64,000 nucleotides of DNA from Okeania sp. SIO1I7 (GCA_010672585.1 JAAHGF010000004.1:504873-568872), one strand, 5' to 3'. Shown: positions 1-9,366, numbered from the stretch's first letter. Program-made: numbers and translations. The notes: generated by a model from the sequence alone, not told the origin.

Positions 1-1033
1 CTACAGCCAAGGAAACCCCTCCCCATTATCAGAATTACCCATTCAATATGCCGATTATGCCCACTGGCAACGACAGAAACTCACAGGAGAAGTATTAGAA
101 AAACATCTGAGCTACTGGAGACAAAAACTAGCAGGAGTTTCCCCAATATCACCCCTACTAACAGACCGCCCACGTCCAGAATTGCAAAGTTTCCAGGGAG
201 GATCAGAAAAATTTCAACTCAATCAAAACTTGACACAGAAACTCACGCAACTAGGTCAGGAGTCAGGTGCAACATTGTTTATGACTCTGCTAAGTGCATT
301 TTTTGTCTTACTGTCTCGTTATAGTGGAGAATCTGACTTAATAGTAGGTTCAGGAATTGCTAACCGCAACCGAGTTGAAATTGAGCCGTTAATTGGTGTG
401 TTTGCCAACATTCTTGCACTTCGTTGTCAGTGTTCAGATGACTCTAGCTTTACCGAATTGTTAACTCAAGTCAAACAAACAACTCAAGAGGCGTATAAAC
501 ATCAAGATTTACCATTTGAAAAGCTAGTAGATGAACTTTTACCTGAAAGGAACTTAAGCCACAACCCTCTAGTGCAGGTGATATTTAACCTCGTAAATGT
601 ATCATCAATCAACTCTTGGGATTTAGTAGGATTAAGGATGACTCTGAGGGATGAAGGTATCAGCACCGCTAGAATGGATTTAGAAGTCCATCTGTGGGAA
701 GCCGAATCAGTTCTAGAAGGCTATTTTATTTACAACACAGACCTATTTGACAGAGCAACCATCACTAGGATGATGGAACATTTCCTAAACCTATTAGAAG
801 CAATAGTAGTTAATCCCCAAGAAAAAATCTCAAAACTCCCCCTAATAACAGCAACAGAAAAACAGAAAATACTGCAAGAATGGACCAATAGTAAAACAGA
901 TTATCCAAAAGACAAATGTATCCATCAGTTATTTGAGAAAGTTGTCGAAAAGAACCCAGAAGCAGTAGCCTTAAGATTTGAAGACCAACAACTAACCTAC
1001 ACCACAACAGGTTGGTTGTCTGAAATACATTGA
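1..1033 (+). CDS. Nonribosomal peptide synthetase fragment: condensation domain, truncated at the adenylation start
   Basis: The frame is open from base 2, so the gene enters from upstream. It encodes the C-terminal half of a condensation domain, which forms peptide bonds between carrier-bound amino acids in the cytoplasm. Family motifs appear in order: YADYAHW (C4), IGVFANILALR (C5), HQDLPFEKLVDEL (C6) and RNLSHNPLVQVIF (C7). A linker and the first ~25 residues of an adenylation domain follow (HQLFEKVVEKNPEAVAL, then DQQLTY). Adenylation domains normally continue with RELN or similar; here the frame runs into TTTGWLSEIH and stops. No adenylation core or carrier domain follows, so the synthetase is broken near base 1010, probably by a rearrangement. 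The upstream HHxxxDG motif is outside the window. The domain call is firm; whether the product is still made is unknown. Confidence 0.88.
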   Translation, partial: YSQGNPSPLSELPIQYADYAHWQRQKLTGEVLEKHLSYWRQKLAGVSPISPLLTDRPRPELQSFQGGSEKFQLNQNLTQKLTQLGQESGATLFMTLLSAFFVLLSRYSGESDLIVGSGIANRNRVEIEPLIGVFANILALRCQCSDDSSFTELLTQVKQTTQEAYKHQDLPFEKLVDELLPERNLSHNPLVQVIFNLVNVSSINSWDLVGLRMTLRDEGISTARMDLEVHLWEAESVLEGYFIYNTDLFDRATITRMMEHFLNLLEAIVVNPQEKISKLPLITATEKQKILQEWTNSKTDYPKDKCIHQLFEKVVEKNPEAVALRFEDQQLTYTTTGWLSEIH

Positions 1034-1178
1034 GCGCGATAAACTAGAGATTTTTTACCTTGATGAATACATTCAATTGTCTGATAATTTTGAAAGTTTA
1101 AAGTCTGATTATCGTTCATGGTTACGCTCCCTGTCTATTTTGAATTCATATTTTCATATAGTGAGTGATATTTTGTGA
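1012..1178 (+). pseudogene. Orphan 3' gene fragment fused behind the broken synthetase
   Basis: Directly after the synthetase break, a different frame stays open for about 55 codons to a TGA. It has no start codon and reads like ordinary protein (for example LEIFYLDEYIQLSDNF and YRSWLRSL). It is not part of a synthetase and I do not recognise the family. The likeliest reading is the 3' end of another gene joined to the synthetase by deletion or inversion. Confidence 0.4.
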
Positions 1179-1783
1179 GCCATCAATAGATGGCAATTGA
1201 GCAATAACACAATAGATGGGCTATCTCCTAGTTAAATTTTTTATTTACATAAATCTAGTTTAAATCGAAAACTATTGGAAAAACTCAGTGTTACTACTGA
1301 TGTTATAGCGCTACGCATTAAGGTTAGGACATTTATAACTCCTGAAATCCTTTGATAGTCTGCTGTTCCCTGTTCCCTATTCCCTATTCCCTATTCAAGT
1401 AGCGCTATATAAATATTTATAGTGATTTTCATCTCGATCATTTCTGTTTTGACACTCTGGGAAAAACGAATTATTCAAGCTAAAGATAAATAGATATCTC
1501 CAAAAAAGAATAGACTTTTTGCAAAAGTAGGCAACAGGCAACAGCTCCGAAAGGCAACAGGGAAGAAAATTTCTGAAAAAAGACACAACAAATGATCTAT
1601 ATGTGTAATTTCCGGAGATTTCTAATTATCTTTGACCAATAAATAAGATGTCATATCATGTCCGGTTGAATACTTATACTTTGAAAGAAGGAAGGGACTT
1701 ATGCTGAGAGCAGCTATGCTGTTTGCGGAGCATTCCGTAAGAAAGGGAAAGAAAGGTTCAAAGGGAGAAGGCTTTTTATCACT
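1179..1783. other. Gene-free stretch with repeat pieces
   Basis: No credible gene is visible. The stretch holds ACAGG/CCCTGTT-type low-complexity runs near 1360-1400 and 1530-1565. One end of the ATCATGTCCGGTTGAA repeat family lies near 1650-1675, and a copy of the 21-nt micro-element at 1721-1741. Confidence 0.6.
1721..1741 (+). repeat. 21-nt micro-element copy
   Basis: It begins GTTTGCGGAG and continues CATTCCGTAAG, one or two bases from the consensus seen at 29066-29086 and 12263-12283. It lies upstream of the Uma2 remnant, where the missing N-terminal part would be expected. Confidence 0.6.
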
Positions 1784-2082
1784 AACGGTAGTACCATTAA
1801 ACTTGTTGCTGAAGTAGTTAGCACAAATTGGCAAGATGATTATGCTAGAAAAGTAGAAGAATATGCTTTTTTAAATATTCCAGAATATTGGATTATCGAT
1901 TTTAGAGCATTAGGTGGTTTACAATTTATAGGCAATCCTAAAAACCTACTTTCACAATTTGCCAGTTAGTTAATGGTGTCTATGAACAACAACAATATCG
2001 CTTGGGTGAGCCAGTTTACTCTGATTTATTTCCAAATTTACAACTGCGATTAGACGACGTTATGCCAACTTCAGAATTATGA
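1784..2082 (+). pseudogene. Uma2-family (DUF820) endonuclease-like gene, frameshifted
   Basis: The frame from 1784 encodes KLVAEVVSTNWQDDYARKV, then IPEYWIIDFRALGG and FIGNP. This is the conserved core of Uma2/DUF820 proteins, a PD-(D/E)XK-like family greatly expanded in cyanobacteria. It then stops at 1967-1969. Moving one frame over at the A5 run near 1939-1943 restores PTFTICQLVNGVYEQQQYRL and the usual C-terminus ending in MPTSEL and TGA. A single-base indel in a homopolymer therefore breaks the gene. The N-terminal half is missing: upstream sequence is repeat-derived (21-nt element at 1721-1741). Members are often linked to transposons, but the function is unclear. Confidence 0.75.
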
Positions 2083-2254
2083 AATAAAATCCTAATTTGG
2101 ACAATTTTATACCAATAGTGAAAAAAGAATGTTACAAAACTCTAGCGCCGCTACAACGTTACTAGCTGATTTTGATCTTCTTGTAAAAAATCTTCTCTAA
2201 AAGTCACTTTTAGTGCTACTATAAATTATAAATTATATTTTCTAGCACAGAATA

Positions 2255-2941
2255 ATGAATAACAAAAATCTAGCAATAACTTTAGCTACAGTTGTTTTTC
2301 TAACAGCCTGTGATGTTGGTAATAATAGTCATATTAAACTTAAACATGATGGCTATCGCAGTTCTAGTTATCCTAACTATATAAATCGTAGAAAAGTAGG
2401 AATTAAAAATCACACCCCAACTAATACTAATACCAGTTATGTTGTAAGTTATTGTCAAGAATTTATGGAATACGAAATGGGAATTCCTCGTAATAGTCGG
2501 TGGTCTTCAGCAGGAAATATAACTGAATCTACATCTGGTTGGCAATGGCAAGGTTGGGTACAATTTGATGGGGAACGAAGCAATTTTATTTGCAATATTG
2601 ATAACAATGAAGTAACAGCATATTTTCATCAAGAAACTTATCCTGATTATTTCCCCGATCGTTTTTATGGAGGTGGCGATCGCATTAATAAAAGTAATAT
2701 TAGTGTGGTAAGTTCTTGTAAAGAATTTATGCAATATGAAATGGGAATTCCTAGTAATGGGGGGTGGTCTTCTACTCAGAATGTGACTAAAACTGCTGAA
2801 GGTTGGCAGTGGCGAGGATGGGTAAATGTTTATGGAGAAAAAAACAAGTTTGTATGTACTGTCGATCCTAATGGAGTTAGAGTCGCCACTAATTTTGAAG
2901 ACTCTTATAATTATGAATATGAATATAATTATAACTACTAA
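2255..2941 (+). CDS. Lipoprotein with a duplicated domain
   Basis: The 228-residue protein opens with a lipoprotein signal (MNNKNLAITLATVVFLTAC; lipobox LTAC, Cys ~19), so it should be anchored to a membrane on the outer face. The body is two copies of a ~60-residue unit, about residues 65-130 and 150-215. Each has a C(Q/K)EFM(E/Q)YEMGIP motif, then RWSS or GWSS, a GWQW(Q/R)GWV motif and a second Cys (FIC or FVC). The two Cys per unit could pair. The tail is rich in Tyr, Asn and Glu. I do not recognise the family and assign no function. The start ATG lacks a clear ribosome binding site. The TAA stop lies inside the 4-bp target duplication of the element that follows. Confidence 0.75.
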   Translation: MNNKNLAITLATVVFLTACDVGNNSHIKLKHDGYRSSSYPNYINRRKVGIKNHTPTNTNTSYVVSYCQEFMEYEMGIPRNSRWSSAGNITESTSGWQWQGWVQFDGERSNFICNIDNNEVTAYFHQETYPDYFPDRFYGGGDRINKSNISVVSSCKEFMQYEMGIPSNGGWSSTQNVTKTAEGWQWRGWVNVYGEKNKFVCTVDPNGVRVATNFEDSYNYEYEYNYNY

Positions 2942-2943
2942 GT

Positions 2944-3191
2944 AGGGTCTGCTGAAAAAATTGGTTGGTGGGAGTAGGACACACCGGACGCACCAGACGC
3001 GGGGACGGGTCGATTTGTGGGGGAACAGGCAACGGTTTCGGCCATTTTATGTGAAGAAATTTTCTTGAATTTCAGCAGAAAATTTCAGTAAATTGATGCC
3101 AATTAAGAGCCATAAACTTGGAGATAAACTGAATGTAAAAAGCTGCATTAACGTCAGCTATCCTTACTTTTAGCTTTATTCAGCAAGACCT
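2944..3191 (+). mobile_element. MITE family A, copy 1 (248 bp)
   Basis: The left end is AGGGTCTGCTGAAAAAA and the right end, reverse-complemented, is AGGTCTTGCTGAATAAA. Both sides are flanked by AAGT (2940-2943 and 3192-3195), a 4-bp target duplication. No transposase is encoded, so it is a non-autonomous element. The second copy at 3422-3672 matches along most of its length. Confidence 0.8.
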
Positions 3192-3421
3192 AAGTAACTA
3201 ATAAGTTAAGTATTATTCGGTAAATTGAATAATTCAGGTTTAAAGACTTTTTTTTAATAATATGAAATACGTTAATGTTTACTACCAAAGATTGATAGGG
3301 AGATAGGGAGATAAGGAGATTCGTATATTTGCACAATTTTTTGTATTTCATATAAGAAATAAAGAAAAAAATCCTTTTCGTCAATCCTATACTTTTTAAG
3401 GAGAGGTAATAATTAATAATT

Positions 3422-3672
3422 AGGGTCTGCTGAAAAAATTGGTTGGTGGGGGTAAGACACGGAGACGCACCAGACGCACCAGACGCACCAGACACGGAGA
3501 TGGGGGAACAGACAATGGTTTCGCCATTTTATGTGAAGAAATTTTCTTGAATTTCAGCAGAAAAATTCAGTAAATTGATGCCAATAAGAGCCAATAACTT
3601 AGGAGATAAATTGAAGATAAAAGGCTCAATTACCTTAACTATCCTGACTTTTAGCTTTATTCAGCAAGCCCT
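3422..3672 (+). mobile_element. MITE family A, copy 2 (251 bp)
   Basis: It has the same ends as copy 1 and is flanked by AATT on both sides (3418-3421, 3673-3676). Near 3460-3495 it carries extra repeats of ACGCACCAG that copy 1 has fewer of, so the two differ by local expansion. Confidence 0.8.
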
Positions 3673-3736
3673 AATTAATTGTTGAATGAGCAAACTAAAG
3701 CTTAAAATTCGCTAAGTAAGGATAAAATTGATGGGT

Positions 3737-3844
3737 CTAGTGCAGGATGGCGGAAATAACTGGTTACAAAATCCTAAAACAATTACAAGTCAATACTTTT
3801 GACTTTTAAATGCATGACTTTTAACTTCCGCGTAGTGGCTCTAG
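3737..3844. mobile_element. MITE family D, copy 1, abutting smpB
   Basis: The ends are inverted: CTAGTGCAGGATGG on the left, and CTAGAGCCACTACGCGG reading in from the right. The interior matches, in reverse orientation, the copy at 62648-62789. The right-hand CTAG contains the smpB stop codon (3841-3843). Confidence 0.65.
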
Positions 3845-4311
3845 TATTGCTTCATTACTCTTTGCATAGTCCGTTTATCGTCTCGTTGCTTAATAGTTTC
3901 ACGCTTATCATAGAGCTTTTTACCCTGTGCTAAAGCAATATCAACTTTTACCCAACCGCGCTTAAAATACATCCTCAATGGAACTAAAGTTAATCCCTGT
4001 TGTTCTACCTTACCAATCAATTTACGAATTTCTTGTTTGTGTAACAATAGTCTTCTACTACGACGAGGTTCGTGATTGAAAAATTCTCCTGCTTTTTGGT
4101 ATGGAGAAATATGAACGTTCAGTAACCATGCTTCATTATTACGGATTAAAGCATAACCATCTCGTAAGTTGACCTTACCCTCCCGAATTGATTTTACCTC
4201 TGTTCCTTGTAATGCAACACCAGCTTCATAAGTTTCAATAATATGATAGTTAAATCTAGCTTGGCGATTATCACTAATTATTTTATATCCTTCACCACTT
4301 TTTTTATTCAT
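3841..4311 (-). CDS. smpB: SsrA-binding protein SmpB
   Basis: SmpB binds tmRNA (SsrA) and delivers it to stalled ribosomes for trans-translation, which releases the ribosome and tags the unfinished peptide for degradation. The 156 residues match the family's usual length (~155). Diagnostic stretches are ARFNYHIIETYEAGVALQG, TEVKSIREGKVNLRDGYA, then LLLHKQEIRKLIGK and GLTLVPLRMYF. The basic tail KKLYDKRETIKQRD is the part that enters the ribosome. Start ATG at 4311 is the family start. The stop codon lies in the end of a MITE, yet the C-terminus looks normal. The neighbours are unrelated. Confidence 0.97.
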   Translation of the reverse strand: MNKKSGEGYKIISDNRQARFNYHIIETYEAGVALQGTEVKSIREGKVNLRDGYALIRNNEAWLLNVHISPYQKAGEFFNHEPRRSRRLLLHKQEIRKLIGKVEQQGLTLVPLRMYFKRGWVKVDIALAQGKKLYDKRETIKQRDDKRTMQRVMKQY

Positions 4312-4840
4312 AAAATATTTTAACTACACTTGATTTTTATCTGTAACTTGTGATTATAACAAAATTATTGGTTATAGCAACACATGAATTAAAACACTAC
4401 TATAAGTAAAAAAACTTTAATAATATACTTTTATATAAATGCCTTAATTATCAATAGCTGAATCAACTATTATAATTAAGCATTTTGCTGATAATTAAGC
4501 TATTTTAATTTACAGCAGATTCCTCGCATAAGAAGTACAGATATTAACAATTAAAGTAAGCATTTCCTGCGGAATGCGGAGCTAACAGCAATCAGATGCA
4601 TGAACTTATGCAAGCAATAACTGAGGTTAGGTTATAGCCAATTTCATTAATAAATTTTAATTCTCCTTGGTGGATAATTTTCTTCTAGTATGATCATGAG
4701 TTAATAACAAAGAGCTGATAGCTTATAGCTGACTGCTGAATGCTGACCAATTAAATCTTCCTAGTGCTGGCATCTTGCCTACTTCGGGGTGTACCTCACG
4801 CTTGGTGGAATCCGCTGTAACATGATATTAACTCTGAAAA
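4312..4840. repeat. Gene-free stretch with AGCTGATAGCTGA repeats and a micro-element
   Basis: No gene is visible. A copy of the 21-nt micro-element in reverse orientation lies at about 4564-4584 inside GCATTT...AACAGC. GCTGATAGC and GCTGAATGCTGA repeats lie near 4712-4748. The rest is AT-rich. Confidence 0.5.
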
Positions 4841-5617
4841 TTATCCAGGTATTTCCAAAAGCGATCGCTCTAAAACAATCATCTCAGAATTAATCACTGA
4901 ACTACGAGCTATAATTCTGTCTTGAGAATTCATAACTTGTAATTTACTAAAGTCTAAATCTTGTGCTTCTTGAAACATTTGGTTAACTAATTTATCTTGT
5001 TCTTCCTCAGTTTTGTCATACCAATCATTATTCAGTTCAACAATTAATAAACTACTGGGAAAATTAACTCTTAAAGATTCAATAATTCCAGCACCATATT
5101 GATTAGTAAGGTCATCAATTTGATTTTGAATTGACACAATTAAAATTTGCTCTGGTGTCAACTTTGGAGGTCCAACTATAATTGGTTCCACAGATTCAGG
5201 AGCTTCATAAAATGAATTTTCAGATACTTCTGGATCTACACTCAGAGGTAGAGACTCTTCCAGGGCGATCGCTTCTGTTTCTTCAGCTATAGGAATATCC
5301 GCCACCTCAGTAGGAGGTTGACCAGGGGAAAAAGAAACAAAAATAATTACCAGAATGAGGACAAAAATACCAGCGATCGTCCCCGTCAATAAACCATCAG
5401 AAAGCTTTTGACTTAGAGACTCCGGTAATAAGGAACGAACTAATCCTAAAACTTGCTGTCCCAGGCTAGGTTTGGCCACTACTGATTTTTCCTTAGTAGT
5501 AGATTGTTGTTGAGGTGAACTTTCCGGTGTCACGGAAGCAGTTTCTGTTGATTCTTGATAGACTGCTTCAGTTTCAGGTTGTTCTAAATTTGGTTGCTGT
5601 GGTTGGTCTTCAGACAT
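4841..5617 (-). CDS. Single-pass membrane protein, cyanobacterial conserved, function unknown
   Basis: I place the start at the ATG at 5617 (MSEDQPQQ); the frame extends nine codons upstream only through a TTG. This gives 258 residues. The first ~80 are low-complexity, rich in Gln, Glu, Ser and Thr. One strong membrane segment follows (GTIAGIFVLILVIIFVSF, ~85-105), then an acidic linker. The folded C-terminal domain (~150-258) includes LTPEQILIVSIQNQIDDLTN and GIIESLRVNFPSSLLIVELN. The layout suggests a cytoplasmic disordered tail and an outward domain. No enzyme motif is visible and I do not recognise a named family. Confidence 0.75.
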   Translation of the reverse strand: MSEDQPQQPNLEQPETEAVYQESTETASVTPESSPQQQSTTKEKSVVAKPSLGQQVLGLVRSLLPESLSQKLSDGLLTGTIAGIFVLILVIIFVSFSPGQPPTEVADIPIAEETEAIALEESLPLSVDPEVSENSFYEAPESVEPIIVGPPKLTPEQILIVSIQNQIDDLTNQYGAGIIESLRVNFPSSLLIVELNNDWYDKTEEEQDKLVNQMFQEAQDLDFSKLQVMNSQDRIIARSSVINSEMIVLERSLLEIPG

Positions 5618-5815
5618 TTTATCTATACCTTTTGAACTAAACAAATCGATGGATAAAGCGATAAATTAATAAAAGACAAATTTGTATTCTGGACTATAGT
5701 CCTTTTTCTATTTAATTTGTTTTCTCAAATATTTAAGTCAGGTAGTATCGGTATTATAAAGTTGCTAAGGAAAAAGGAATAAAGAAAAAATAGATATTTC
5801 TCAAGTTTTTACTAT

Positions 5816-6145
5816 TCAACCTTCATTCGGAGGCATTTCTTTGTTTGTAAATCGCTGAATTATAATTTGTATAGCTAAGGCGATTAAACCTAAAGTAACC
5901 ATCGCACACATACAAGTAGCTAAAGCAGTAACTCCCACCACTAAAGCACGAACAGCAGTCGAAATATTCACCACAAAAACATTATCTGAAATAATAGGTT
6001 TACTAGCAAATGTCTCAGAAATAGATTTCATTAACATATAGGCAAGCGTGGCTAATCCACCAGCAATTATCGCACTAGCTAAACATTGTAAAGGATTGAC
6101 ATTTGAAGCAGATGTTTTCTGAGATTTGGGACTTAAATTTGTCAT
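5816..6145 (-). CDS. DUF3082-like small membrane protein
   Basis: The 109-residue protein has two or three hydrophobic helices: LASAIIAGGLATLAYMLM (~22-40), AVRALVVGVTALATCMCAM (~65-85) and LGLIALAIQIIIQRF (~85-100). The pattern NPLQCLASAIIAGG, a TFASKPI loop and VNISTAVRALVVG resembles the cyanobacterial DUF3082 family, which has no assigned function. It is a single gene with a 198-bp gap to the next minus-strand gene, so an operon is uncertain. Confidence 0.75.
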   Translation of the reverse strand: MTNLSPKSQKTSASNVNPLQCLASAIIAGGLATLAYMLMKSISETFASKPIISDNVFVVNISTAVRALVVGVTALATCMCAMVTLGLIALAIQIIIQRFTNKEMPPNEG

Positions 6146-6835
6146 ATATTTTGAATGGTTGAAGTCGGAATAAAAATTGTTTGTAACTATAGCAGGGAAC
6201 AGGGAACATTGGAAAAAATATTGCCTAGTCTAAGATTCATCATCAGCATAAGTTCACCGCTCTGGCTATTGCTATATTAGAATTATGGGAAAAATGAAAA
6301 TTCAATATAGCAGTTGATAACTTGGCAAAAGAAAATACATATTTCTAGAACTTGGCGTTGGTAAAGCGCGTGTATGATATTAATCGCGCATTACTTAGGA
6401 GTCAACCCACCCGCGGGACTCTCCCAACCCACCCCTAGTCCCTCCCAGGAGGGGGAGGGGGAGGGGAAGTCAGGAGTCAGGAGGAAAGAAAGAAGAAGAA
6501 ACCCCGAGTATAAGGATAAAGTTTTTTGGTCGCGTAAAGGTAATGGACTTCTATCGCGCTCTTATCCGGAAATGATATCATACCTCAAATTACTAACGCC
6601 TAGAACTTTCAAGAATAAGAAACAGAGTATAATAGTTATTAACCATTGCCAATTTAAAGTAGTATATTTTCCTTCTATAGCGCTGTACGCAGGCAACAGC
6701 TCCGGAAAGCAACAGCTCCGGAAGGGGAAATAAATTGCTGATAATATAAGACTTTTAGCTATTTGGCCACTCCTGCAATTTGTAAATATACCAGCGCTCA
6801 TTGCTATACTTTCTGCCTCCTGTTCTCTTCCCTCT
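6146..6835. repeat. Gene-free stretch with MITE pieces
   Basis: No gene is supported; an open frame at 6374-6733 is made of repeat sequence. The block at about 6350-6585 (GGCGTTGGTAAAGCGCGTG, GGAGTCAACCCACCC, GGTCGCGTAAAGG, TTATCCGG) has relatives at 24443-24640, 29953-29984 and 38838-38930. CAACAGCTCCGGAA repeats lie near 6692-6725. Confidence 0.5.
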
Positions 6836-7780
6836 TCAATGAGCAACAGTAATGCCACTAGAGTTAAACTGTGCTATCCAGAATTCTAGACCGGGGTCAG
6901 CCATTTTTGCTTTTACTGCGGCCTCAACTTCCTGTGCTTGAGCAAGAGATTCTGTCAAAGCAAATATAGTCGGTCCAGATCCCGACATCATAGCTCCTAA
7001 AACATTTTGGGACACAAAAGCTTCTCTTAATTTTAATAATTGTGGATATTCTGGTAAAGCCACCTTTTCTAAATCGTTGTGCAATAGTTTTCCAATCTCT
7101 ATATTGTCTTGGTGAGCGATCGCTGAAACCATTGGTCCAGAATGTACTCTTTGTATACTATTTTCCCGAGCTTCAGTATCATCAATATAAGTATGACCGA
7201 ATTCTTGACGATAAGTGCGATAACTCCAGGGTGTAGAAATAGAAAGATTCTTGTATTTAGCCAAGACCACATAAAGTTGGTCTAAATTTGGTAGTGGGGA
7301 GAGAACTTCGCCACGTCCAGTTGCCAATGCTGTACCGCCACTAATACAAAAAGGAACATCTGAACCCAACTGTGCCCCCAACTCTTGCAACTCTCCCTGA
7401 GTTAAACCAAGTTCCCACATTAAATCTAATCCCACTAATACTGCTGCTGCATCTGTAGAACCTCCTGCTAATCCTGCTGCTACAGGAATCTGTTTATTGA
7501 TAGTAATTTCAACGCCACCGTATCTGGCAAATACATCTGGAAATTGTTTACCCATCAAGGAAGCTGCTCGGTAAGCAATATTGTCACCATCAGCAGGAAC
7601 CAGGGGATGTTCGCATCGAACCACAATAGTTTCAATTCCAATGGCACGAATATCTATTCTGTCTGCAAGACTAATGCTTTGCAAAACCATTGCTAATTCG
7701 TGATAACCATCTGGGCGATCGCCTATGATTTCCAGATACAGATTAATTTTAGCAGGAGCAATTAATGAATAGGAGCGCAT
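6836..7780 (-). CDS. ispE: 4-diphosphocytidyl-2-C-methyl-D-erythritol kinase
   Basis: IspE phosphorylates CDP-methylerythritol with ATP in the cytoplasmic MEP pathway, which supplies isoprenoids for carotenoids, phytol and quinones. The GHMP-kinase signatures are clear: SLIAPAKINLYLEI at the N-terminus, the ATP-binding PVAAGLAGGSTDAAAVL (~95-110) and MMSGSGPTIFAL near residue 260. The start is placed at the ATG at 7780 (MRSYSLIAPAKINL), giving 314 residues, the family length. The frame runs 43 codons further upstream, but that stretch is not conserved sequence. It appears to be transcribed alone. No ribosome binding site stands out. Confidence 0.96.
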   Translation of the reverse strand: MRSYSLIAPAKINLYLEIIGDRPDGYHELAMVLQSISLADRIDIRAIGIETIVVRCEHPLVPADGDNIAYRAASLMGKQFPDVFARYGGVEITINKQIPVAAGLAGGSTDAAAVLVGLDLMWELGLTQGELQELGAQLGSDVPFCISGGTALATGRGEVLSPLPNLDQLYVVLAKYKNLSISTPWSYRTYRQEFGHTYIDDTEARENSIQRVHSGPMVSAIAHQDNIEIGKLLHNDLEKVALPEYPQLLKLREAFVSQNVLGAMMSGSGPTIFALTESLAQAQEVEAAVKAKMADPGLEFWIAQFNSSGITVAH

Positions 7781-8228
7781 TTTAGCTAGTTTAGTATTAG
7801 ATATTTTAACTCGAAGGAAGTCAAGAAAAAAGTTAATTTTTTGAGCAAAATCATCTCTCGCGACTTCCAGATGGCAAGAATTTATATTCCAGGAATTACG
7901 CAAAGGCACTACATATAGCAGATAAAAACTATAGCACTATGGTATATATAGTGTTTTTGTCAGAAAAATGTGTAAATCCTGTATTCCTAAGTTTCTTACT
8001 TTAGTTTAATTCTTTTAATTTATATTAGTATAGTCACATAAATCAATACCTTACAGCACTCTTGCTGATTGATAAACCACATCGTCATAACCAAAATATC
8101 GAAATAACATCTCTACAAGCTAGATATATTTGCCAATTGTACTATGCCTGTTTCGCTTAATTAAACATAATAAAAATATTCTTATCCCTTGTTTCTATTC
8201 CCTATCCCAATATCTATGAGACATGATA
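7781..8228. other. Gene-free stretch with a degraded MITE piece
   Basis: AT-rich, no gene visible. Near 8056-8095 the sequence TTGATAAACCACATCGTCATAACC resembles part of the MITE family E copy at 36870-36890, so a worn fragment may lie here. Confidence 0.35.
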
Positions 8229-9095
8229 CTAATCAGATTTTTTCAGTTTAGATGGTGAAATAGGTCGATCATTTAGTTGAGAATCATCAGGAGAGTCTCC
8301 CACTAATTCAACTAATGCTTCTGACATCGCTTTCGGGTCCATAAATAGAACCTTAGAATTAGCACTTTCACTTAATTTCTGATTAGTTTCTAAATACCTT
8401 TGAGCAATCAGAAATTGCATAAATTCTGGACTGTCTGGGCGCAAATTTAAAATTTTGGAAAGAACCTCTATAGACTCTGCTTGTCCTTGAGCTTTAGCAA
8501 TAGCAGCTCTTTTTTCTCCCTCTGCTTGTTCAATCATAGCTTTTTTCTCACTTAAAGCCACTCTTTCCGACTCCATCGCTGCTTGCACTTTTTCAGGAAC
8601 AATAATATTTTGAACCTCGACACGAATCACCTTGACACCCCAACTAGAGGTGGCTTCATCCAATTTCTTCAACAAAGCTTTATCAATTTCATCTTTTGTA
8701 GATAAAACTTCTTGAAGTGGCAAGCGACCAATTTCAGAACGCAGAGAAGTTAAAACAATATTATCAATAGCATTTTCTACGTCTTCAATTGCATAATACG
8801 CTCTCTCTATTTCTATAATCTGCCAGTAGACTACTGCATCTACCTTCAAAGTCAAATTATCCTGAGTAATAACTGACTGAGGGTCAATATCCAATACCCT
8901 TTCGCGGATGGTATCAACATGAGCTATTTTTTCCACTAGAGGTATAACAAACTGAAGTCCAGGCTTCAAAGTACGCTTATACTTACCTAAGCGTTCTACT
9001 AAAGCTTCATCTCCTTCATCGATAACTTTTACTGATGAATTAACCGTATAACCAATGATTGCAGTTGCTATAAGAGCCACAAGATATTGAAGCAT
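8229..9095 (-). CDS. Stomatin/slipin-type SPFH domain protein
   Basis: This 288-residue protein has one N-terminal membrane helix (LQYLVALIATAIIGYTV) followed by a full SPFH/prohibitin domain: DEGDEALVERLGKY, LKPGLQFVIPLVEKI, RERVLDIDPQSVITQDN, and RSEIGRLPLQEVLSTKDEI. A charged coiled coil follows (ESERVALSEKKAMIEQAEGE, AAIAKAQGQAES, ~175-215). Slipins oligomerise on the membrane and organise membrane proteins or proteases; cyanobacteria encode such proteins. No NfeD-type protease partner is adjacent, so its client is unknown. The family call is firm. Confidence 0.92.
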   Translation of the reverse strand: MLQYLVALIATAIIGYTVNSSVKVIDEGDEALVERLGKYKRTLKPGLQFVIPLVEKIAHVDTIRERVLDIDPQSVITQDNLTLKVDAVVYWQIIEIERAYYAIEDVENAIDNIVLTSLRSEIGRLPLQEVLSTKDEIDKALLKKLDEATSSWGVKVIRVEVQNIIVPEKVQAAMESERVALSEKKAMIEQAEGEKRAAIAKAQGQAESIEVLSKILNLRPDSPEFMQFLIAQRYLETNQKLSESANSKVLFMDPKAMSEALVELVGDSPDDSQLNDRPISPSKLKKSD

Positions 9096-9366
9096 AAGAT
9101 GTTAGAAATTAGGTTGATTATTTTGATCCTAGCATTATCAATTCAAAAGTAGTCAAGTCAAAGGTTAATAATTTTCTTTTTGGCTGTTGAGATTGGGACT
9201 TAAACAAAAAATTTTAGCCCCAATCAAGTCTAAACCCTCGAAGCTATTGTTTAACAAATAAGTAGAAAATCTAAAATTATTAATAATTGTCCCAATAATC
9301 ACAGTTTTTGATTTTTACTTAAATTAGTTAATTAATAATCTGAAATTTTATTCTTGAGGAGTATAC
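9096..9366. other. AT-rich intergenic region between divergent genes
   Basis: This 270-bp gap between divergently transcribed genes should hold both promoters. A strong ribosome binding site (GAGGAG, 9356-9361) lies before the plus-strand gene. I see no operator-like palindrome or repeat. Confidence 0.4.

Noticed and set aside
3190-3495. Minus-strand open frame of 101 codons
   Set aside because: It lies across a MITE and AT-rich sequence and is dominated by SGASGAS from the repeat; no protein character.
6374-6733. Plus-strand open frame of 119 codons
   Set aside because: It is made of dispersed-repeat sequence (GGAGGGGGAGG, CAACAGCTCCGG) with no ribosome binding site.
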